Assembly (NCBI GenBank): GCA_027593305.1 | Contig: JAQCJA010000003.1 | Location: forward strand, 1 to 32,559 | Direction of reading: 5' to 3' | DNA length: 32,559 nt | Source of the DNA: a bacterium | Lineage (GTDB): Bacteria; Latescibacterota; UBA2968; UBA8231 | Shown: piece by piece, positions 7,037-15,246 of the stretch | Layout of the letters: the number at the start of each line of letters is the position of its first letter | Position numbering within the stretch: position 1 is the first letter of the stretch | Made by a program: the position numbers and the translations under genes | The notes under the pieces: generated by a model | Database searches by the model: none | What the model was told of the DNA's origin: nothing | What the model saw: only the letters and a program-made list of their open reading frames with translations

Positions 7037-8578
7037 ATGCAGACAATGCGCAGGGCCACTCCGATCGCCCTCGCCCTCTTCCTCGCACTGGTAAGCGGAG
7101 CTTTCGCTGGCGCAAATCAAGGCGTTACATTCTCGCTTACTAGTTCGGAGACGATTTCAGGGGTGGGGCCGGGTGCATCGGTCACTCTCGACATAGCCGG
7201 AAGCGGCTTCGTCGGTATCAAGAATCTGGATGTCTACGTCACGGTGTCCGACCCCGAGGCTTTTGATCTCGGGGCCGTCAGCGTGGTACCTTTCACTGGT
7301 TGGTTTCCATTGGCCGGACAACTCGTCTCTGGCACCACGGACCAAGTTCGTGTTGGCGCGGCGCTCCTGGGCGCCGGCGGTGTCACTGGCGATGGATCGT
7401 TCACCGTGACATTGACCACCTCAGCGACTTTCACGACTGAGACTGAGGCGACCGTTACGGTAACTCTGATCTCAGTGGGGCCGTCATCCAGCGACCGCGA
7501 CGAGTTCCACGGGGGGGGGGCCCCTTGGTTGGCAGTACAGCTGAACCCGCCGGTGTCGGACCCAACGTTGACCGCCTCCTCGGCAACCGACATCAGCACC
7601 GATTTCTCAAGTGTCGGTGACGGAAATGTCGCAGACGGCAGCGATGGTGAAGTCACACTCTCTGCTGTATTCGCAAACGAAACAGGTGCCGCGACGGCTG
7701 GCCAGGCAATAACATGGACCATCGTCAACAACGGATCTGAGTCGATCTTCGTGCTCGGTAGCACGGTATCCGAGATTGCGTCGGGCGCAACAAGGGTTGT
7801 CAGTGCCACCAGTGGTTCCGGTGGTGCCAGTGCGCTCGTTCTGGATGCTGAAGGTGATAAGTTCGCCGGCAGTACCAGCGCCTCGGTAACGGCAAGTACG
7901 TCCGCCGCGAACTCAGAGGGCGCAACACTGGCTCTCAGTGTTGCCTACTCTGTGACGTGGGACGTCCCGGTACCGGCTGAGTTAGCCAGTTTTGCCGCCG
8001 ATGTCACGGGCGACTCGGATGTTCAGTTGCAGTGGGCCGTCTCTTCGCAGACGAACAATCTGGGTTGGGAAGTCTATCGCAGCGCAGACAACGACGTGTT
8101 CGAGCGTGTCAGTGGCCTGATCTCTGGCGACGGTACCAGTGACACGTTCCGGACGTTTGACTTCCTCGATTCCGAGTTGCCAGCGACGGATGTCCTGTTC
8201 TACTACCTGCGTCAGATCGACCTCAACGGAACTGTTACACGCTCAAACGTCATCGAGGTCAAGTTGGCCCCGACCGCCGTGCTTGAGCAGGCGCTTCCGT
8301 TGGCGACCGCACTGGCACAGAATTTCCCGAACCCATTCAACCCCGAAACGACGATTCACTTCGACCTGGCCACGGAAAGCGGAATCAGTCTCCGCATCTT
8401 TGACATGACAGGGCAAGTGGTTCGGACTCTCGTGCGGGGCAGCCTCCCAGCTGGCAGCTACACAGAGCTCTGGGATGGTCGGAATGAGTTGGGCATCAGG
8501 GTGGGTAGCGGTGTCTACTTCTACGAGCTGCAGGCTGGTTCCTTCAGTTCCAAAAAGAAGATGACGCTTCTCCAGTAG
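7037..8578 (+). CDS. Secreted cohesin-like protein with C-terminal sorting-type domain
   Basis: A 513-aa exported protein starting at an ATG nine bases after AGAGGGG. Residues 1-26 form a signal peptide (LALFLALVSGAFAG). About 29-155 resembles a cohesin-type beta sandwich (SVTLDIAGSGFVGIKNLDVY). About 175-305 is a CARDB/Ig-like domain. About 313-413 matches the domain often found just before such tails (ELASFAADV, NNLGWEVYRS, YYLRQIDLNG). The tail from about 428 carries NFPNPFNPETTIHF and ends KKKMTLLQ. It sits 110 bases after the 1504-aa gene with no clear promoter or terminator between them, so the two may be cotranscribed. Unlike that gene it has no dockerin-like module. A run of ten G lies inside the coding sequence at 7511-7520. 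No enzymatic function was recognised. Confidence 0.82.
   Translation: MQTMRRATPIALALFLALVSGAFAGANQGVTFSLTSSETISGVGPGASVTLDIAGSGFVGIKNLDVYVTVSDPEAFDLGAVSVVPFTGWFPLAGQLVSGTTDQVRVGAALLGAGGVTGDGSFTVTLTTSATFTTETEATVTVTLISVGPSSSDRDEFHGGGAPWLAVQLNPPVSDPTLTASSATDISTDFSSVGDGNVADGSDGEVTLSAVFANETGAATAGQAITWTIVNNGSESIFVLGSTVSEIASGATRVVSATSGSGGASALVLDAEGDKFAGSTSASVTASTSAANSEGATLALSVAYSVTWDVPVPAELASFAADVTGDSDVQLQWAVSSQTNNLGWEVYRSADNDVFERVSGLISGDGTSDTFRTFDFLDSELPATDVLFYYLRQIDLNGTVTRSNVIEVKLAPTAVLEQALPLATALAQNFPNPFNPETTIHFDLATESGISLRIFDMTGQVVRTLVRGSLPAGSYTELWDGRNELGIRVGSGVYFYELQAGSFSSKKKMTLLQ
7511..7520 (+). repeat. Poly-G tract (10 G, then 4 C) inside a surface-protein gene
   Basis: Ten consecutive G followed by CCCC encode His-Gly-Gly-Gly-Ala-Pro at about residues 158-163 of the 513-aa protein, just after the cohesin-like domain. 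The frame is open as sequenced. Runs of this length are prone to slippage, and loss or gain of one G would shift the frame and remove the C-terminal tail. The tract could be a phase-variation switch or simply a place where the sequence is uncertain. Confidence 0.6.
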
Positions 8579-8590
8579 TTCGAATTGTCA

Positions 8591-8658
8591 AACTCCGGTC
8601 ATCGGAGTTGCTCGGAAAAGCCGCCAGTCCCAGCCGGGACTGGCGGCTTCGTTGTTTT
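8591..8658 (+). terminator. Strong intrinsic terminator, preceded by a second hairpin
   Basis: A 14-pair perfect stem, AAGCCGCCAGTCCC (8618-8631) with GGGACTGGCGGCTT (8636-8649) around an AGCC loop, is followed by CGTTGTTTT. Just before it, AACTCCG (8591-8597) pairs with CGGAGTT (8603-8609). Together they close the transcript of the two secreted-protein genes. Confidence 0.88.
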
Positions 8659-8673
8659 CTCGCACGCACATGG

Positions 8674-8702
8674 TTGCCCACCAATTTCATCCCGGCTATA
8701 TT
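8674..8702 (+). promoter_or_regulatory. Sigma-70-type promoter for the 16-gene run
   Basis: TTGCCC (8674-8679, four of six) is separated by exactly 17 bases from TATATT (8697-8702, five of six). It lies between the terminator at 8658 and the ATG at 8745, giving a leader of about 36 bases. It is the only good promoter seen upstream of the long run of plus-strand genes. Confidence 0.6.
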
Positions 8703-8744
8703 CGCCTCCCACACAATGGTACTCGCACGAGTGACAAGGGCCTG

Positions 8745-9440
8745 ATGAAGGTGGACGTGCTGTTTTTTGCTGGGGCGCGCGATGCCGTGGGAGCCAAGGC
8801 ACTTGAGGTCACCTTGCCTGAAGGCGCCACGGCCGGATCGCTGCTGGAAAAATTGGCGCGGCAGTACCCGGCCTTTGTCCGGATGGCCTCGTTTGCTCAG
8901 GTTGCCGTCAACGAAGACTATGTACCAAGGACACACCCCCTGAGTATGGGCGACACCGTGGCCGTGATTCCTCCGGTCAGTGGCGGCTCAGGCTCCAGAA
9001 ATTTCCAGGTAGTGGACAGGCCCATTCGTCCGGAGGAATTCCACGAACTCGTGCGCACCGATTCAGACGGAGCTATCGTCACATTCTCGGGCGTGGTTCG
9101 CGACCACACGGGTGGTCGAGAGACTTCTCATCTGCTGTATGAGGCCTACGCGCCCATGGCCGAGAAGAAGATGGCATCGTTAGCTCAGCAGGCCCGTGCC
9201 CGGTGGAGCCTGGGTGACATCGCCATGATGCACCGCGTCGGTCGCCTGGAAATCGGTGAAATTTCGATCCTCGTGAGTGTCGCCAGTCCCCACCGCGGCG
9301 GGGCATTCGAGGCCTGCCAGTTTCTCATCGATCGTCTCAAAGCCGAAGTCCCCGTCTGGAAGAAGGAAGTGGGACCCAGTGGCGACTTCTGGGTGGAGGG
9401 TCCCGGCGATCACACCCCGGCCCAGGTCGGTCCGCAGTGA
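8745..9440 (+). CDS. moaX: Molybdopterin synthase, MoaD-MoaE fusion
   Basis: A 231-aa fusion of both molybdopterin synthase subunits, which convert cyclic pyranopterin monophosphate to molybdopterin in molybdenum cofactor synthesis. Residues 1-81 are the ubiquitin-like sulfur carrier MoaD, ending in PPVSGG. About 84-231 is the catalytic MoaE domain, with AIVTFSGVVRDHTGG, SPHRGGAFEAC, and the two lysines K199 and K206 matching the conserved pair of E. coli MoaE. MoaD normally needs a free C-terminal Gly-Gly that becomes a thiocarboxylate. Here Gly80-Gly81 is internal, as in mycobacterial MoaX, so proteolytic release is probably required (inference). The ATG at 8745 follows AAGGG. The frame runs 31 codons further upstream, but that extension overlaps the promoter. 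The next gene overlaps by 4 bases. No other molybdenum cofactor gene is in the window. Confidence 0.93.
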   Translation: MKVDVLFFAGARDAVGAKALEVTLPEGATAGSLLEKLARQYPAFVRMASFAQVAVNEDYVPRTHPLSMGDTVAVIPPVSGGSGSRNFQVVDRPIRPEEFHELVRTDSDGAIVTFSGVVRDHTGGRETSHLLYEAYAPMAEKKMASLAQQARARWSLGDIAMMHRVGRLEIGEISILVSVASPHRGGAFEACQFLIDRLKAEVPVWKKEVGPSGDFWVEGPGDHTPAQVGPQ

Positions 9441-9904
9441 TCACGAATTTCAGTTGGGTCCTGCCCGGCCAGCTTGCCGGCTTCGGCCTGCCCGAGCAGG
9501 CTACCGTCACGGACCTGCAGGCGCTTCGTGACCAGGGGATCGGTGCCCTGGTTTCCCTGACTGAATTACCCATGGATACCGAGCTGACTTCACAGGTCGG
9601 CCTTCGGTATCGGCACCTGCCTGTTCCGGACATGCAAGCGCCCTCTCTCGACGAAATCAGGTGCTTCACGGAATTTGTCACCGAGGCTCGAGCGGCGGGC
9701 ATCGCAACGGCAACACATTGTCGCGCAGGTCTTGGACGAACTGGCACCATGCTGGCGTGTTATCTGGTGCATGAAGGCCACACCTGGGACCATGCGCTTG
9801 CCACTGTAAGGGTCAACCGCCCGGGCTCTATCGAGACGACAGCGCAGGAAAAGGTAGTATTCGACTACGCCCGGATGCTGCATGCGAACGGGGAGGGGGC
9901 CTGA
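9437..9904 (+). CDS. Dual-specificity/tyrosine phosphatase-like protein
   Basis: A 155-aa cysteine phosphatase of the DUSP/PTP superfamily. The signature HCRAGLGRTGT gives the nucleophile Cys95 and the phosphate-binding Arg101. Asp65 in PVPDMQAPS is the probable general acid. The small single-domain size resembles DUSP23/VH1-like enzymes and archaeal-type small phosphatases. It starts with GTG at 9437, overlapping the TGA stop of the MoaD-MoaE gene (GTGA), which suggests translational coupling. The substrate cannot be read from sequence; phosphoproteins or small phosphorylated metabolites are possible. Confidence 0.85.
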   Translation: MITNFSWVLPGQLAGFGLPEQATVTDLQALRDQGIGALVSLTELPMDTELTSQVGLRYRHLPVPDMQAPSLDEIRCFTEFVTEARAAGIATATHCRAGLGRTGTMLACYLVHEGHTWDHALATVRVNRPGSIETTAQEKVVFDYARMLHANGEGA

Positions 9905-9958
9905 TGACGAAGGGAAGCGAACCCAAGACTCCACATGATCGGGAGGGGAGGTCAAAAA

Positions 9959-10150
9959 ATGGATGCTCCGTATCCTAGTTGCCTCAAGTGTCAGCAGGGG
10001 GTGCTCGTGCCCCTGTCAGACTACGGCCGGGACGGCGCCGCAATTCACTACAAGGCCTGGGTTTGTACCAGCCCGGATTGCGGCTACAATATCCGCATTG
10101 ACAATGGTGAACTCAGTATTGGCAAGGAGTTAAGGGAGTCGTACAAATAA
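9959..10150 (+). CDS. Small zinc-ribbon protein of unknown function
   Basis: A 63-aa protein with four cysteines placed as a zinc ribbon: Cys8-x2-Cys11 and Cys36-x4-Cys41, joined by a short beta-rich segment (GYNIRIDNGELSIG follows the second pair). The start at 9959 is fixed by a strong GGGAGGGGAGG site seven bases upstream; an in-frame ATG at 9935 lies upstream of that site and is unlikely. It stands 54 bases after the phosphatase and 31 before the YbbR gene. Nucleic-acid or protein binding is plausible, but I recognise no named family. Confidence 0.75.
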   Translation: MDAPYPSCLKCQQGVLVPLSDYGRDGAAIHYKAWVCTSPDCGYNIRIDNGELSIGKELRESYK

Positions 10151-10181
10151 GGGGACAAGATCCTGGCGCACCGAGGATCCA

Positions 10182-11114
10182 ATGCAGCGGCTGCTGACGC
10201 GAGACTGGGGCGTCAAACTGGGGGCCGTCCTGCTGTCGACAGCCTTGTGGTTCCACGCCGTCACGGAGCGGACGTATCGCAGGAACCTGCAGGTCCCCCT
10301 CATCGTCGAGGAGTCCTCAGAAAACGTGGGCGACGCGCCCCTGATGATCTCGAGCCCCCTCCCACCAACCGTGAGGGTGGCCGTGTCCGGACGCGGCAAG
10401 GACCTTCTACGTGCAGCCGATGATGACTTCCTCCTGCACGTCCAGCTGCCAACAGGGCGCCCGGGCAAGCGACTCAATCTTCGACTGGACGTCACCCAGG
10501 TTGAGACCCAGGTGGAGTCCAATCTTGCAGTCGACGCCGTGCTCCAACCGACAGATCTCAGTGTGATGCTCGATCACAGGGAGGACCGCCGCGTTCCCAT
10601 CCGGCCCCGAATCGGTTTGCGTCTGGCCGAGTCGTACACCCAGGTCGGTACGTCGCAACTGGACGCCGACTCCGTCGACATTACGGGTCCGCGAGGCCAC
10701 ATCCGACAAATCGACGTGATCTACACCGACAGCCTTTTTCGCCAGGATGTGCGAGCCGATGTTGATCTGGAACTTGCCCTGAACATCCCCCAAGGGAGGC
10801 TGATTGAGCTTCGCCCGGATCACGTTCACGTGCATGTCGACATCCAGGAGTTGGCCGAATACGAGGTGCTCAACGTCCCTGTTGCGGTTGTCAACGCCCC
10901 CCCGGGCGCTGTGGCCGAGCCATCACGCGTCTCGGTTCGGGTTCGCGGCGGAGCCGATCTCATCGGCAACCTCGATCCGGAAAGCGACATCGGTTTGACC
11001 GTGCTTTATGAACTGGCTCGATCCGCTGAAGGTGGTCCGATCGAGGGGAGTACAGGGCAACTGTACGAGATTCGCCGGATTACGCCTGAACGCGCCACCG
11101 TCGTCTTGCGCTGA
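10182..11114 (+). CDS. YbbR-domain membrane-anchored protein (CdaR-like)
   Basis: A 310-aa protein with a short cytoplasmic N-terminus, one transmembrane helix at about 11-28 (GVKLGAVLLSTALWFHAV), and an exported region of about three YbbR-type beta repeats (about 37-120, 127-205, 212-310). The pattern NWG/DWG-x-K-L before the helix is typical of YbbR/CdaR proteins. In Firmicutes CdaR sits between the cyclic-di-AMP synthase CdaA and GlmM and modulates CdaA. Neither partner is next door here: the neighbours are a zinc ribbon and tsaD. The ATG at 10182 follows GAGGA. The stop is one base before the tsaD start. Confidence 0.82.
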   Translation: MQRLLTRDWGVKLGAVLLSTALWFHAVTERTYRRNLQVPLIVEESSENVGDAPLMISSPLPPTVRVAVSGRGKDLLRAADDDFLLHVQLPTGRPGKRLNLRLDVTQVETQVESNLAVDAVLQPTDLSVMLDHREDRRVPIRPRIGLRLAESYTQVGTSQLDADSVDITGPRGHIRQIDVIYTDSLFRQDVRADVDLELALNIPQGRLIELRPDHVHVHVDIQELAEYEVLNVPVAVVNAPPGAVAEPSRVSVRVRGGADLIGNLDPESDIGLTVLYELARSAEGGPIEGSTGQLYEIRRITPERATVVLR

Positions 11115-11115
11115 T

Positions 11116-12153
11116 TTGGTTGTCCTCGGACTCGAGACGTCCTGCGACGAGACTTCGGCGGCTGTCATCACTGCCGATGGCAAACTGCAGTCGAACGTCG
11201 TGCTGTCACAGCACGACCATGCTCGCTACGGCGGCGTCGTCCCCGAACTGGCGTCCCGAGCCCATATCCGAACCGTCGGGCCCGTCGTTGAGCAGGCTTT
11301 GCAGGAGGCCGGCTGTTCTCTGGATCAACTCGACGCAATTGCCGTTACGCACGGTCCGGGCCTGGTCGGCTCCCTGCTCGTCGGGGTGAACATCGCCAAG
11401 GGGCTGGCCTACAGCCGCGATCTGGCTCTCATCGGGGTGCACCACCTCGAGGGACATCTGTACTCGGCCGGAATCGAGCGTCCCCTGCCACCCCCATTCG
11501 TCGCGCTTCTGGTCTCCGGCGGACACACCGAACTGATCCACGTCCGAGACCATGGCTCCTATGAGCACCTTGGCCGGACACTGGACGATGCGGCGGGTGA
11601 GGCCTTCGACAAGGTCGCCCGGCTGCTCGATCTTCTGCCTCCCGACCAATTGGTCGCCGGGGGCCGGGCCGTCAGCGACGCTGCCGAGGCGGGAGATCCC
11701 CAGGCGGTGAAATTCCCCAGGCCCCTGCCCGAAAAGAAGGGGCTCGATTTCAGCTTCAGCGGACTGAAAACTGCCGTCCGCACAGAACTGATACGTCTGG
11801 GTGGCCCCGGCTCCGAGGGGGTGAAGGCACGCACGGCAGATATGGCCGCCAGTTTCCAGCAGGCTGTCATCGATGTTCTTGTCCGACGCGCGTGTGATGC
11901 GGTGGAGAGCACCGGCATCGAGCGACTTTCGCTTGTTGGCGGTGTCGCGGCAAATCGTCTGCTGCGCGAGAGCTTGTGCCACGCGATGGACAAGATCGGG
12001 GTAGAGTTCTTTACACCCAGTTCCATCCTCTGCACTGACAATGCAGCGATGATCGCGGCTGCAGGTCGCCATCGCCTGCTGACAGGGGAACGCAGCGGCT
12101 GGGATCTCGACGCCCATCCCCGCCTGGCGCTGCCAGGCCTGCAGCATGAGTGA
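11116..12153 (+). CDS. tsaD: tRNA N6-adenosine threonylcarbamoyltransferase TsaD
   Basis: A 345-aa enzyme that transfers the threonylcarbamoyl group from threonylcarbamoyl-AMP to A37 of ANN-decoding tRNAs, working with TsaB and TsaE. The N-terminal LGLETSCDETSAAV block, the metal-binding His110-x3-His114 (HLEGH), SGGHTELI, and the late VGGVAANRLLR and CTDNAAMIA blocks are all present. The start is the TTG at 11116, one base after the ybbR stop: family members begin two or three residues before LG(I/L)ETSCDET. The frame stays open upstream to 11008, but only through the ybbR gene. There is no clear Shine-Dalgarno, so coupling to ybbR is likely. It overlaps the next gene by 8 bases. Confidence 0.95.
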   Translation: MVVLGLETSCDETSAAVITADGKLQSNVVLSQHDHARYGGVVPELASRAHIRTVGPVVEQALQEAGCSLDQLDAIAVTHGPGLVGSLLVGVNIAKGLAYSRDLALIGVHHLEGHLYSAGIERPLPPPFVALLVSGGHTELIHVRDHGSYEHLGRTLDDAAGEAFDKVARLLDLLPPDQLVAGGRAVSDAAEAGDPQAVKFPRPLPEKKGLDFSFSGLKTAVRTELIRLGGPGSEGVKARTADMAASFQQAVIDVLVRRACDAVESTGIERLSLVGGVAANRLLRESLCHAMDKIGVEFFTPSSILCTDNAAMIAAAGRHRLLTGERSGWDLDAHPRLALPGLQHE

Positions 12154-14275
12154 TCTTCTCGACGCCGCTCTCCGCCTCGACGCCGTCTGGCCATGGTTGC
12201 TGCCTCTGCCGCCGATGGTATTGTTTGCCAACCTTGTGTATCGGTGGACACGCCCCCCCGTGGCCCAGTCTCGGGTTGTCCTGCTCTGGTTACTCCGAGC
12301 CGCAACTTTCGCAATTGTCGTGCTGCTTCTGGCAGAGCCCGTTCTATCCTATCTCGCCCGGCGGGCACTGCGACCCGGAGTTGTGACGCTCGTTGACGCG
12401 AGCCCATCAATGGATGTCGAAGAGAGGGGTGTAACGCGCCTTGATCGAATCCGGAGATCCATGGCGGATGGACTCGCAGAGGCTCTTGTCGGGCCGGTAA
12501 GAGCGTTCTCTGCATCCGTGCAGGATATCGATCCGGATACCCTTGATCGACTCCACTCTTCTGGCAAAGCCACGGATCTGGCCGCCGCGCTGGCGTCCGT
12601 CCTTGACGAGGCCGCCGACCCACGACTGTTGAGCGCCATCGTCCTGATCACAGACGGCAGGCACAATCTGGGCCCAGACCCGGTCCGCCTCGCCAGCGAG
12701 CACGGAACGCCCATCCATGTTCTCGGCGTGACCTCAGAGACGAGCCCCGATGATGTGCAGGTTCTGGGTCTCGAAATCGACGACCAACCCTTTGCCGGGA
12801 AGCCGATACGACTCCTGGCGCGTCTGCGGAGTTGGGGCTTTCAAGACAGCACGGTGACTTTGCGGCTGGAAGAAGGCGAGCAAATTCTCAGTCAAGTCGA
12901 GATCCCACTCGCTGTCGACGGGCAGGTGCAGCCTGTGGCATTGTCGACGCCCCCCATGAGTCCCGGTCCTCACCTTCTCCAATTGTATGTTGTGCCCAGG
13001 GCCGGGGAACTGACGCCGCACAACAACCAGTCTCTGTTGGCCCTTAATGTCAGGCAGAGCCGGCTTCGCATCCTGCTGCTTGCGGATCGACCGAACCCCG
13101 AATCAGGCTTCGTCCGGCGGACATTAATGGCTGATTCGACGCTGCAGGTTGACGCGTTCATCGGCCGCGGCGAGGCCGCCTACTACGGTGGCGCCCCGAT
13201 ACCGACTGCTTTCGGAGGGTACGACGCCGTCGTTGTGTTGTCCCCCGAGGGGCCGCTCGACACGCTGCCTGAAGCCTTGCAGGCCTACCTGACCGATGGG
13301 GGAGGCACCCTGATTCAGACGCTGGCCAGCGACACAGGCGCGTCCTCCGAGACGTGGTCCGATATTCTGCCCACTGTGACAGAGACAGGTACTGCGGACG
13401 TGCACGATCAGGCGCCCCTTCACCTTGTACCCGAAACGCGCAATCACCCGATTCATCGTGGTATGACGAGAAACGTCTCCGAGGATCCCTGGCAACGATT
13501 GCCGCCGTTGCAGGCACGAACACCCCGAGTTCGGGTGAAGCCAACCGCAAAGGTCCTGTTGGCAGCAGCCGACGGTGCTCCCGTTGTGGTGGCTGGTGCC
13601 TACGGTACGGGCCGCGTCGTACATGTCACAGGAACAGGATTCTGGCGTCAAAGCCTGTTCGGTGAGGGGGCGGGCGGCGACGCCAGGACCGTCCCCGCGT
13701 TCTGGCGGAGTGCCGTCCACTGGCTGGCTTTGGCCGAGTCCGGAGGACGCGTGCAGGCCTCTGCCGAGCAACCGGTATACCGATCCGGACAACCGGCTGC
13801 AGTTACGGCGCAGGTATTCGATGAACTGCAGGAGCCACTCACAGACGCTGAAGTCGAACTCTCCCTCTCTCCGGGGGGCCGTTCCATCATCCTGGAGCCA
13901 ACGGTCCCGGGCCACTACCGGACTGAACTTCCAGATCTCGCTGCTGGCACCTACACCTTCCTGGTCCGGGCCCGGATCGGCATGGAGAGCATTGGTCAGA
14001 CGGAGGGCTCATTCGTCATTGAAGACCATACGATTGAGTCCGACGATCTGCGATCCGATCCCGAGATGCTTGCTGCGATTGCCCGCGCCAGCGGCGGCAC
14101 CTATCGAGGGATCGAGGCCTGGCCGGATCTGGTCCAGACCATCCGCCCAACGCCGATTCTCGTACGCGAGCAGCAGGACATCGGGGTGAAGATTCACCAC
14201 ATGGGTTGGCTCTTGCTGCTGACAGGGCTGTTGACGACGGAGTGGATTCTGCGCAAGCGCTCGGGTATGCTGTGA
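12146..14275 (+). CDS. vWA-domain integral membrane protein with glutamine-amidotransferase-like region
   Basis: A 709-aa membrane protein. Two N-terminal helices (about 14-32 and 43-70) precede a von Willebrand A domain with a full MIDAS: Asp84-x-Ser86-x-Ser88 (DASPSMD), Thr143 in GKATDL, and Asp170 in LITDGRHN. Next comes a beta-sandwich region. A segment at about 303-500 then resembles class I glutamine-amidotransferase folds (LRILLLADRPN, GGYDAVVVLSPEGPLD, GTGRVVHVTGTGFWR), although I see no catalytic triad. A further Ig-like domain and a last helix (GWLLLLTGLLTTEWILRKR) follow. This layout is common in aerotolerance (Bat/MoxR-linked) clusters, but no MoxR or DUF58 gene is here. It starts inside the end of tsaD. 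A scaffold role in the envelope is inference. Confidence 0.8.
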   Translation: MSDLLDAALRLDAVWPWLLPLPPMVLFANLVYRWTRPPVAQSRVVLLWLLRAATFAIVVLLLAEPVLSYLARRALRPGVVTLVDASPSMDVEERGVTRLDRIRRSMADGLAEALVGPVRAFSASVQDIDPDTLDRLHSSGKATDLAAALASVLDEAADPRLLSAIVLITDGRHNLGPDPVRLASEHGTPIHVLGVTSETSPDDVQVLGLEIDDQPFAGKPIRLLARLRSWGFQDSTVTLRLEEGEQILSQVEIPLAVDGQVQPVALSTPPMSPGPHLLQLYVVPRAGELTPHNNQSLLALNVRQSRLRILLLADRPNPESGFVRRTLMADSTLQVDAFIGRGEAAYYGGAPIPTAFGGYDAVVVLSPEGPLDTLPEALQAYLTDGGGTLIQTLASDTGASSETWSDILPTVTETGTADVHDQAPLHLVPETRNHPIHRGMTRNVSEDPWQRLPPLQARTPRVRVKPTAKVLLAAADGAPVVVAGAYGTGRVVHVTGTGFWRQSLFGEGAGGDARTVPAFWRSAVHWLALAESGGRVQASAEQPVYRSGQPAAVTAQVFDELQEPLTDAEVELSLSPGGRSIILEPTVPGHYRTELPDLAAGTYTFLVRARIGMESIGQTEGSFVIEDHTIESDDLRSDPEMLAAIARASGGTYRGIEAWPDLVQTIRPTPILVREQQDIGVKIHHMGWLLLLTGLLTTEWILRKRSGML

Positions 14276-15117
14276 GAGCTGCTCCGCCGATGTTCTTCCT
14301 GGCTCTCTATATCGCAAGCCCAGGGGCCCTGTGCGGGCAGGCCCGGCTCTCGGAAGTCATGACCGATCCGTTGGGAAGCGAGCCCCACGACGAGTTTGTC
14401 GAGATCTACAACGCCAGCCAGACAGACACGATCGACCTGGCTGGCTGGTCTCTGGGCAATGGCGATGAGATCGACAGAATCATCGCCCTCCGGAACGGCA
14501 CGAGGCTGCAACCAGGAGGGTTCGCCCTGGTGCTGGATGGCAGCTATGCGGGCGCCTCGACGACGTATGATTCGGTGCGAGAGTCCGTCACAATCGTTAC
14601 TATTGAGGACCGCGCATTTGGCAGATCAGGGTGGTCCAATTCGGCACACGAACAAGTGATTCTCGTGGATGCCGCCGGTGATACGGCCGACATGTTTTCC
14701 TACGACCCCGTTGCCAGTCGCGCCGGCCATTCGTGGGAGCGCCGAACCGACTCGCGATGGCAGTTGTCGTTGTGGGTAGGTGGCACACCGGGGCAGCAGA
14801 ACAGTGTCGATCAGGCACCCGCGGAGACGGGCCGTATCGTTATGGACCGGTCGCCCGATCCATTTGTTGAGAGCCTGCAGATTGTCTGTCACCTGCCCTT
14901 TGCACCGGCTCTGCTGTCGGTGACGGTTTACGACACCGAGGGCAACCTTGTACTGCGTTTGCGCGACTGGGAGCCAGCCGTCTTCGAGCAGACCATCCGC
15001 TGGGACGGTCGAACAGCATCGGGGCAATTTTGTCCCCCAGGTTTGTACATTCTGTTGGCCAGGGCCAGTGCTGAGGGACGGACCGTTCACGAAAAAGTAA
15101 CCGTCTCCCGGCAGTGA
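14272..15117 (+). CDS. Secreted lamin-tail-domain protein
   Basis: A 281-aa exported protein. The start is taken as the GTG at 14272, which overlaps the TGA of the vWA gene (GTGA); an ATG six codons later (14290) is an alternative. The N-terminus is a signal peptide (MFFLALYIASPGALCG). Residues from about 25 to 160 form a lamin-tail domain (LSEVMTDPLG, EFVEIYNAS, IDLAGWSLGNG). The C-terminus is a short FlgD-Ig-like beta domain (VTVYDTEGNLVLRL, WDGRTASGQFCPPGLYILLA), though without a YPNPFNP motif. Such proteins are usually surface or periplasmic. The coupling to the vWA protein suggests that the two act together. Confidence 0.78.
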   Translation: MRAAPPMFFLALYIASPGALCGQARLSEVMTDPLGSEPHDEFVEIYNASQTDTIDLAGWSLGNGDEIDRIIALRNGTRLQPGGFALVLDGSYAGASTTYDSVRESVTIVTIEDRAFGRSGWSNSAHEQVILVDAAGDTADMFSYDPVASRAGHSWERRTDSRWQLSLWVGGTPGQQNSVDQAPAETGRIVMDRSPDPFVESLQIVCHLPFAPALLSVTVYDTEGNLVLRLRDWEPAVFEQTIRWDGRTASGQFCPPGLYILLARASAEGRTVHEKVTVSRQ

Positions 15118-15246
15118 CAGTTCGTTTTTGAGGTACAACTGGCGATCCCCGTCGCTACACGGTGGCCCTCCCCGGCTGCCGCCACGTTCCCCGACGTCCC
15201 CTACCGAACGCATCGGGCGCCCTTTGAGCGCCGATGATCACAGGAT

